Positions 58,982 through 64,000 of a DNA stretch of 64,000 nt are shown here, piece after piece. The DNA comes from Polynucleobacter sp. UK-Mo-2m-Kol15 (GTDB lineage Bacteria; Pseudomonadota; Gammaproteobacteria; Burkholderiales; Burkholderiaceae): NCBI RefSeq assembly GCF_018881505.1, contig NZ_JACVQC010000001.1, positions 1,781,927 to 1,845,926 of the forward strand, written 5' to 3'. The translations under genes were made by a program, and so were the position numbers. Below the pieces are notes generated by a model. It ran no database searches, was not told the origin of the DNA, and saw only the letters and a list, made by a program, of their open reading frames with translations. Numbering within the stretch: the first letter of the stretch is position 1; every line of letters starts with the position of its first letter.

Positions 58982-61060
58982 ATGTCCTCTGTAAAAGTAC
59001 TCTCTAGCATTCCTGGTCGAATTCGGCTGGAGGTGCCTCTATTTAAGACTGAGCTCTCCCTAGGTGATTCTGTTGCTAAGGCACTAACCCTAAAAACCTC
59101 GTTCGATAAAGTTACTGCCAACCCAACCACTGGCTCGCTTCTCATTTATTTTTCTCAGGATTTTTCCGAAGAAGAAGTTATTAGTATTACCAAAAAAGCT
59201 ATCCTTCTTCAATTAGAAAAGCGACTTGGTGAAATGAGGTGTTCAAAAGAACTTGTTTTACGAGATCGACAAAGTAACCCCGCCAGATTAAATCCATTTA
59301 AGAGCTTTATAGAGATCACCAATCCGTATCCCAAATTACGACGTAAGGTTGCAATCCTCTCCCTGGCAAATGGTATCGAGGATGCAACCCCACCACTAAT
59401 TCTTGGTCTTGCAATTGATACCATTACACGCGGCTCTGCATCTATTCTTGCCTCTTTTGGGCTAAAGACTGCAGGTGCTCGACTTTTTGCTTTAGGTGGT
59501 TTTAGTATCTCTCTTTGGATGCTCGCTGCACTGATTGAATACTTGAATGATCGAGCTAAAGCGGAATTGGCAAATTCGGTTCGTCATGATCTACGACTAA
59601 AGCTCTATAACCACATTCAGTCTCTTGATATTAGTGACGTTGAGTCTCGTGAAATCAGCCAATGGATGGCAGTACTTGAAGGCGATATCAATCAAGTTCA
59701 CCATTTTATTCGTCATGGCATGACCCCCTTCTTTAATGTCACTACAAACGTAATATCAGTTGCAGGAGTATTTTTAATTGTCTCGCCTGCATTTGCCGCC
59801 CTTCAATTACTCATGCTTCCGCCACTGATTTATGCTTCTCGAGCATTACTTCACCCAATCCGATTAAATTTTATGAGGGCTTACGATGATGGCGTAAAAA
59901 TGAGCTCGATGATGAGCGGAAATATTGCCGGAATGTCGACTATCTCGAGCTTTAATTCCCAGCAAATCGAGAGCTCGCGCATTCAGTTGGCTAGTATGCA
60001 ATACACCAATAGCATTCAAAAGGCCGAACAGTTAGAGGCAATCTACGTTCCTACGCTTCGACTTATTGCTGGGGGTGGCTTTATTACCTCCATTCTCTGG
60101 GGAGGCTTAAAAGTAGGTGCTGGACAGATTTCTGCCGGGGCCCTTAATACGATGGCTCTAACTCAGCTTCGATTATTGTCGGCCATTGCTAGAGTTGGTT
60201 ATGGTCTGGATATGTACCAAAAAACCGCCAATGCCCTAACCCATGTAAACGACACTTTAGAAATCAAGCCAAAAATTTTAGGGGGTCATTTAATTAGTGA
60301 CCCAACACTCATCCAAGGTGATATTTGCTTCAATAATGTTACCTTTGGATATGATCCGAATTATCCTGTAATCAAGCATTTAAATCTCTGGATGCCCCCA
60401 AAGAAAGTTATTGGTATTGTTGGCTTAACTGGAGCAGGAAAAAGTACGATCATCAAATTATTAATGCGTTTTTATGATGCTCAAGGCGGTGAAATTACTC
60501 TTGATGGAACAAACATTAAAGACTACCCGCTACAAACCTTACGTGAGTCGATGGCTTTTGTATCGCAAAACGTGACACTATTTAGTGGAACTATTTTTGA
60601 AAATATTGCCTACGGTAGGCGTGATGCAACGTACGAGGATGTGGTCAATGCTGCAAAGATTGCAGAGGCCCATGACTTTATTATGTCCCTGCCTAATCAA
60701 TATGAAACCTCATTTGGATTTGGTGGCTTCTCTTTATCTGGCGGGCAACGTCAACGACTAGCAATCGCTCGAGCTATTCTTTTAGATAGGCCCATACTGC
60801 TTCTAGATGAAGCTACCTCATCGCTTGATTTTGAAACAGAAGCCTCTCTTCAGCGCTCCCTTCGCATTGCAACTGCTGGTAGAACTACCATCGTTGTTGC
60901 CCATCGCCTTGCAACCATTCGGAACGCAGATATGATTTACGTTCTGAAAAATGGTTCAATTTGTGAATGCGGAACTCATACTGAACTGCTCAAGCTCGAT
61001 CAATCTTATGCAGGAATGTGGAAGATACAAACCGGTGAAAAAATGAATGCAGATTCCTAG
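58982..61060 (+). CDS. ABC exporter with N-terminal HMA-like domain
   Basis: 692 residues in three parts. Residues 1-80 are an HMA_2-like domain (VKVLSSIPGRIRLEVPLFKTE … KVTANPTTGSLLIYFSQD) lacking the CxxC metal motif. Residues ~115-430 are a six-helix type I exporter domain. The C-terminal NBD has IVGLTGAGKSTIIKLL, VSQNVTLFSGTIFENIAYG, LSGGQRQRLAIARA and ILLLDEATSSLD. It works as a half-transporter dimer. Followed 26 bp later by ferredoxin and P450 genes, so it probably exports the metabolite made here. The HMA part may be a protein- or lipid-sensing module. Confidence 0.88.
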   Translation: MSSVKVLSSIPGRIRLEVPLFKTELSLGDSVAKALTLKTSFDKVTANPTTGSLLIYFSQDFSEEEVISITKKAILLQLEKRLGEMRCSKELVLRDRQSNPARLNPFKSFIEITNPYPKLRRKVAILSLANGIEDATPPLILGLAIDTITRGSASILASFGLKTAGARLFALGGFSISLWMLAALIEYLNDRAKAELANSVRHDLRLKLYNHIQSLDISDVESREISQWMAVLEGDINQVHHFIRHGMTPFFNVTTNVISVAGVFLIVSPAFAALQLLMLPPLIYASRALLHPIRLNFMRAYDDGVKMSSMMSGNIAGMSTISSFNSQQIESSRIQLASMQYTNSIQKAEQLEAIYVPTLRLIAGGGFITSILWGGLKVGAGQISAGALNTMALTQLRLLSAIARVGYGLDMYQKTANALTHVNDTLEIKPKILGGHLISDPTLIQGDICFNNVTFGYDPNYPVIKHLNLWMPPKKVIGIVGLTGAGKSTIIKLLMRFYDAQGGEITLDGTNIKDYPLQTLRESMAFVSQNVTLFSGTIFENIAYGRRDATYEDVVNAAKIAEAHDFIMSLPNQYETSFGFGGFSLSGGQRQRLAIARAILLDRPILLLDEATSSLDFETEASLQRSLRIATAGRTTIVVAHRLATIRNADMIYVLKNGSICECGTHTELLKLDQSYAGMWKIQTGEKMNADS

Positions 61061-61086
61061 ACTAGCCTTTCTAGAAAGAAGATTGA

Positions 61087-61314
61087 ATGACTAAAACATT
61101 ACCGCCTCCCCTTTTTTTGAAAATTGATGAATTGAAGTGCCAGGGACACAATCGCTGCTATCTCATCTGCCCTGAATTATTCGATGTCGACGACTTTGGA
61201 ATGGCTAAACTACTTTCCAACAATCCAATTCCTGACAACTTGATGGAAAAGGCGCAATTAGCAGTTCAAAATTGTCCGGAATTTGCAATTTCAATCACAG
61301 ACTCTTCAAGCTAA
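61087..61314 (+). CDS. P450-type ferredoxin with a His ligand position
   Basis: 75 residues. The cluster motif is Cys18-x2-His21-x2-Cys24-x3-Cys28-Pro, plus Cys63-Pro near the C-terminus. This C-x-x-H-x-x-C pattern (His where 4Fe-4S ferredoxins have Cys) is found in small ferredoxins that feed actinobacterial-type P450s, and gives a 3Fe-4S or His-ligated 4Fe-4S cluster. Its stop is immediately followed by the P450 ATG, so electron donation to that enzyme is very likely. No ferredoxin reductase gene is nearby. Confidence 0.92.
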   Translation: MTKTLPPPLFLKIDELKCQGHNRCYLICPELFDVDDFGMAKLLSNNPIPDNLMEKAQLAVQNCPEFAISITDSSS

Positions 61315-62532
61315 ATGACTAAGTCAATATATGGCCCCGTCTCAAATTGGGACAACGACTTTGACCATGCGGACCCAGCATATAACGAAAATATCCATGA
61401 AATATGGCTAAAGATGCGTGAAAAGTGTCCCATAGCACACACCAATCGCTACGGAGGAGTTTGGCTACCCTTAACCTATGACATGATCCGAGCAGTTGCG
61501 TATGACACAGAACATTTTTCCAGCGATGGAATTATCGTCAGCTCCGATAAACCCATTGTGCCCAGACCGGTAGGCGCCGCACCCCCAATCACTAGCGACC
61601 CCCCTTTTCATACCCAAGCCAGAAAGCTTTTACTGCCCCCCTTCTCAAGTAAAAAAATTGCCTTACTTGAAAACAGCATACGAGAGCTTTGTGTGCACCT
61701 ATTGGATAGCCTAGATTTAAAAAATGGGGATTTAACTTTTGATGCCTCTAACCATTACGCTAGACATATTCCGTTGAATATTATTGTAAAAATGCTTGGA
61801 TTACCTGAGCAAGATAGCTCACTTCTTTTTTCATTTATTAAGGATATAGTCGAAGACGTTAATTTAACTCCAGAACAGTTAATGGATAATCGAAATCGGC
61901 TAGACAGCTATCTCGATATTCAAATCGAAGATCATCGCCAGAACCCTAGAGATGATTTAATTTCGTACCTAATCAGTACCACCCTAGATGACAATCCTCT
62001 TGATGAGCAGCACATTAGAGGCGCAATAGGACTTATGTTTATTGCAGGAGTTGATACAACATGGAGCATGATCGGCTCCAGCATATGGCACCTCGCAACC
62101 CATCCAGATGATGTAAAAAAATTGATCCAGTCTCCAGAGCTCATTGATTCAGCTGTAGAAGAATTTCTGAGAGCCTATGCTCCAGTGACAATGGCACGCC
62201 TGGTTACAGAAGATTTTGAATTTTTTAGCCACCAACTTAAAAAAGATGATTGGATATTGGTTCCTTATCCTGCCGCCAACAGAGACCCAGCAGCATTTGA
62301 GAATGCTGATAGTGTTCAGCTAGATAGGAGGATTAATCGTCATGCCGCATTTGGGCTTGGTATTCACCGCTGCATTGGATCAAATTTAGCGCGTCTAGAA
62401 TTGAAAATCGCTATTGAAGAGTTCATTAAACGCTTCCCCGAATTCACATTAGCCAACCCATCTGAAGTCAAATGGAGTTCAGGTCAAATCAGGGGACCAA
62501 GAAAGTTAGATATTGCAATTCCAAGTCACTAA
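61315..62532 (+). CDS. cytochrome P450
   Basis: 405 residues of soluble bacterial P450. The I-helix oxygen-activation motif is MFIAGVDTTW. The K-helix EXXR is in EEFLRAYAPV. The haem-binding loop AAFGLGIHRCIGSNLARLE has its thiolate at Cys353. It oxidises a small hydrophobic substrate with electrons from the ferredoxin encoded directly upstream. In the cluster context it would tailor the polyketide (hydroxylation, C-C coupling or demethylation). The substrate is unknown. The ATG is adjacent to the ferredoxin TAA, so translation is coupled. Confidence 0.95.
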   Translation: MTKSIYGPVSNWDNDFDHADPAYNENIHEIWLKMREKCPIAHTNRYGGVWLPLTYDMIRAVAYDTEHFSSDGIIVSSDKPIVPRPVGAAPPITSDPPFHTQARKLLLPPFSSKKIALLENSIRELCVHLLDSLDLKNGDLTFDASNHYARHIPLNIIVKMLGLPEQDSSLLFSFIKDIVEDVNLTPEQLMDNRNRLDSYLDIQIEDHRQNPRDDLISYLISTTLDDNPLDEQHIRGAIGLMFIAGVDTTWSMIGSSIWHLATHPDDVKKLIQSPELIDSAVEEFLRAYAPVTMARLVTEDFEFFSHQLKKDDWILVPYPAANRDPAAFENADSVQLDRRINRHAAFGLGIHRCIGSNLARLELKIAIEEFIKRFPEFTLANPSEVKWSSGQIRGPRKLDIAIPSH

Positions 62533-62562
62533 TCAACCCGGTTGGCTACCACCTGCAATTGG

Positions 62563-63414
62563 CTATTCATCATCTGAGGTTTTTGCTGGCCCTAACTCCA
62601 CCGGCAGCGGTTTTCCATCTTCATCAAGCTCTATGGCATAAACCATGTTTGGATACATCTCTATTGGGAAAGCGATTCGGTAACCCACTAACCATACTTG
62701 AAACTTTTTACCTTCTTTAAGTATAGTTTTCAGTCTTTGAGAGTTAACTTTGGCTAACCACCATGCATCCTTGTTAACAAACTGCCTAAAGTCATTAGGC
62801 CCATCAAAACCTTTAGCCAAAATCACATATGAGGCATCCCCAGCTGTAGCAATATTATCTCTAATGGAGTTAATCGCAACGATCTCTACCTCCTGAGGAC
62901 GGGGGATAATAAAACCGAGTGGTCCAAGCACTAAAAAGAAAGGGATAACCAATACGATCACCTTTCTGGCAAATGTTAGCTCCCAGAAAGTGAAGATACT
63001 CGACTGAATAATAATAATGGTTTTGCGTACCTCAATTAAAAACTCTCCAATAACCATAAAGTAAGTGTATTTCCAGAAAGACTTGAAGAAAAGGTTACTC
63101 TCTTGCGCCTTATATAAAGCTTCAAAAGGAAGGCCGGATGCGACGCCCAGAGGAATAGTCAAGAAGCGGAGCAACATTCGCATGGTTGTTAATACCTTCT
63201 CTAGGAACCAAATCCAAAACCTAAATATGGCAATAAACACATAGACTATAAAAAGAAGAATGCGGAGAGTTAAAAACAAATCCCAAAAAATACGGAAAAT
63301 ACTTTTAAAGAAATTGATAAACTTGGCAAAAGAACTTGACGCCAAAGCTTCCCCCTTAGAGAGCTGGCTAGTTTTTTCTGGCGGGGGAAGCTTGGGAGGG
63401 TTAGATTGGGACAT
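62563..63414 (-). CDS. conserved membrane protein, unknown function
   Basis: 283 residues. A Pro/Ser-rich cytoplasmic start (SNPPKLPPPEKTSQLSKGE) is followed by two or three strongly hydrophobic Phe/Ile-rich segments (FFKSIFRIFWDLFLTLRILLFIVYVFIAIFRFWIW), another pair near 115-165, and a soluble C-terminal part (~170-283) with DASYVILAKGFDGPNDFRQFVNKDAWWLAKVNSQRLKTILKEGKKFQVWLVGYRIAFPIEMYPNMVYAIEL. No family recognised. Convergent with the P450 gene. Confidence 0.72.
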   Translation of the reverse strand: MSQSNPPKLPPPEKTSQLSKGEALASSSFAKFINFFKSIFRIFWDLFLTLRILLFIVYVFIAIFRFWIWFLEKVLTTMRMLLRFLTIPLGVASGLPFEALYKAQESNLFFKSFWKYTYFMVIGEFLIEVRKTIIIIQSSIFTFWELTFARKVIVLVIPFFLVLGPLGFIIPRPQEVEIVAINSIRDNIATAGDASYVILAKGFDGPNDFRQFVNKDAWWLAKVNSQRLKTILKEGKKFQVWLVGYRIAFPIEMYPNMVYAIELDEDGKPLPVELGPAKTSDDE

Positions 63415-63453
63415 AAACCCTGGAGTTCAATTTTAAAAGTAAAGAGTCAACAA

Positions 63454-63476
63454 CAAAAAAGGCACAAAGTGCCTCT
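63454..63476 (-). terminator. intrinsic terminator after the small DUF5132-like gene
   Basis: Hairpin AGGCAC/GTGCCT (63460-63465 with 63469-63474), AAA loop, with A6 on the left of the + strand, i.e. a U-run when read on the - strand. It ends the transcript of the gene stopping at 63500. Confidence 0.8.
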
Positions 63477-63499
63477 TCTGAATTGATTAACAAACGCTA

Positions 63500-63760
63500 T
63501 TACTTCTTAAGGTCTTTTAATTCGGAACGTAAACCATGAATTTCGCGTTCTAAATTTTTCTCGCGACCTTCAATTGCTTCTTCACGAATCTTTTTAGCTT
63601 CTTCAACACCTTCAGACCATACGGTTTGGGAAAATTCTTTTGCAGACAAAGCAGCACTCACTGTACCAACCAACAGTGGGCGAATTACCTTAGGAATAAT
63701 AACAGTAGAAACTGCACCCAGTACAAAAGTAAACAGGGGCTTAGAAGCCAATTGAATCAT
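63500..63760 (-). CDS. DUF5132-like small membrane protein
   Basis: Start at 63760 (MIQLASKPLFTFVLGAVSTVIIPKVIRPLLVG) with Shine-Dalgarno GGGAG seven bases upstream; the frame further upstream is not used. 86 residues: one hydrophobic hairpin-like segment, then an amphipathic charged coiled coil (EGVEEAKKIREEAIEGREKNLEREIHGLRSELKDL). The pattern is that of DUF5132, small proteins often near HMA-domain transporters. Function unknown. Confidence 0.7.
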   Translation of the reverse strand: MIQLASKPLFTFVLGAVSTVIIPKVIRPLLVGTVSAALSAKEFSQTVWSEGVEEAKKIREEAIEGREKNLEREIHGLRSELKDLKK

Positions 63761-63909
63761 GAATATCTCCCTTAAAGTTGCAGTTTTTGACCTAAAATAG
63801 CTGTAAAAAAATACCGTATCAGTATATAGTAACAGCCATAGAGAGAGCAAATTTAACTAAATTTGCGTCTCACAATGTGCCTTATTAACCTCTCAAAACT
63901 TAGACCACT

Positions 63910-64000
63910 ATGCTTATTGCAGTCATTTCTTTCCTAGCCGGCCTATTTTTTGCGCCAATTTTGCGCCCTTTAATTAAGCCTTTTTTCATTGAAATCATTA
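63910..64000 (+). CDS. start of a membrane-protein gene, cut by the window end
   Basis: The frame opens MLIAVISFLAGLFFAPILRPLIKPFFIEII and runs off the end. The G-x-x-F-x-P-x-x-R-P-x-x-K-P pattern resembles the N-terminus of the neighbouring DUF5132-like protein, so the two may be related and divergently expressed from the 149-bp space between them. Confidence 0.5.
   Translation, partial: MLIAVISFLAGLFFAPILRPLIKPFFIEII

Overview
The window looks like a piece of a betaproteobacterial (Burkholderiales) chromosome, most like Polynucleobacter or a close relative. This is inferred from the gene families and the moderate base composition; no database search was run. Pointers are two tripartite-tricarboxylate (Bug-type) binding proteins, a SoxF/FccB flavocytochrome pair, a Yej-type peptide importer, an alanine/lysine-rich histone H1-like protein, and genes packed with 1-8 bp overlaps. 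I see no rRNA, complete tRNA, CRISPR array, insertion sequence or prophage.

Layout. 1-427: end of an unknown gene and a frameshifted outer-membrane beta-barrel remnant. 428-9053: an NlpC/P60-like protein lacking its catalytic cysteine, the yejABEF importer, then fabI coupled to a chromate transporter. 9085-13298: a four-gene organic-acid/CoA-ester catabolic run with its own Bug receptor. 13416-17001: a membrane protein, sialidase-like protein and GT-C glycosyltransferase operon. 17184-18800: sulfide-dehydrogenase-type cytochrome plus flavoprotein. 18851-21036: DUF3422 protein and pirin. 21089-27473: two divergent arms around a GntR regulator, probably for sugar-acid use. 27606-36776: cbpAM chaperone pair, esterase, Uup-type ABC-F, OmpW under two near-perfect FNR boxes, YaeQ and oxidoreductases. 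36810-41583: small conserved genes, a HigBA toxin-antitoxin pair, AsmA and a histone-tail fusion protein. 41716-49375: Fe(III) importer with a Fur-like site, folB, a glycosyltransferase, YggT and RecQ. RecQ is preceded by a ~130-nt structured RNA or leader that ends in an intrinsic terminator abutting the recQ Shine-Dalgarno.

49947-62532 is the accessory part. After a MetA-type outer-membrane protein comes what looks like a small biosynthetic gene cluster: methyltransferase, PLP-dependent enzyme, NTF2-like protein, DpgA-like type III polyketide synthase, crotonase, an altered FabD-like acyltransferase, MhpA-like FAD hydroxylase, an unrecognised GNAT-like protein, an HMA-domain ABC exporter, a His-ligand ferredoxin and a cytochrome P450. 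My reading is synthesis, oxidative tailoring and export of a resorcinol/dihydroxyphenyl-type metabolite. The window ends with membrane genes (62563-64000), including DUF5132-like small proteins that fit the HMA-type exporter context.

Products are assigned from motifs read by eye. Start codons were moved where a Shine-Dalgarno sequence, a stop-start overlap or a signal peptide argued for it.
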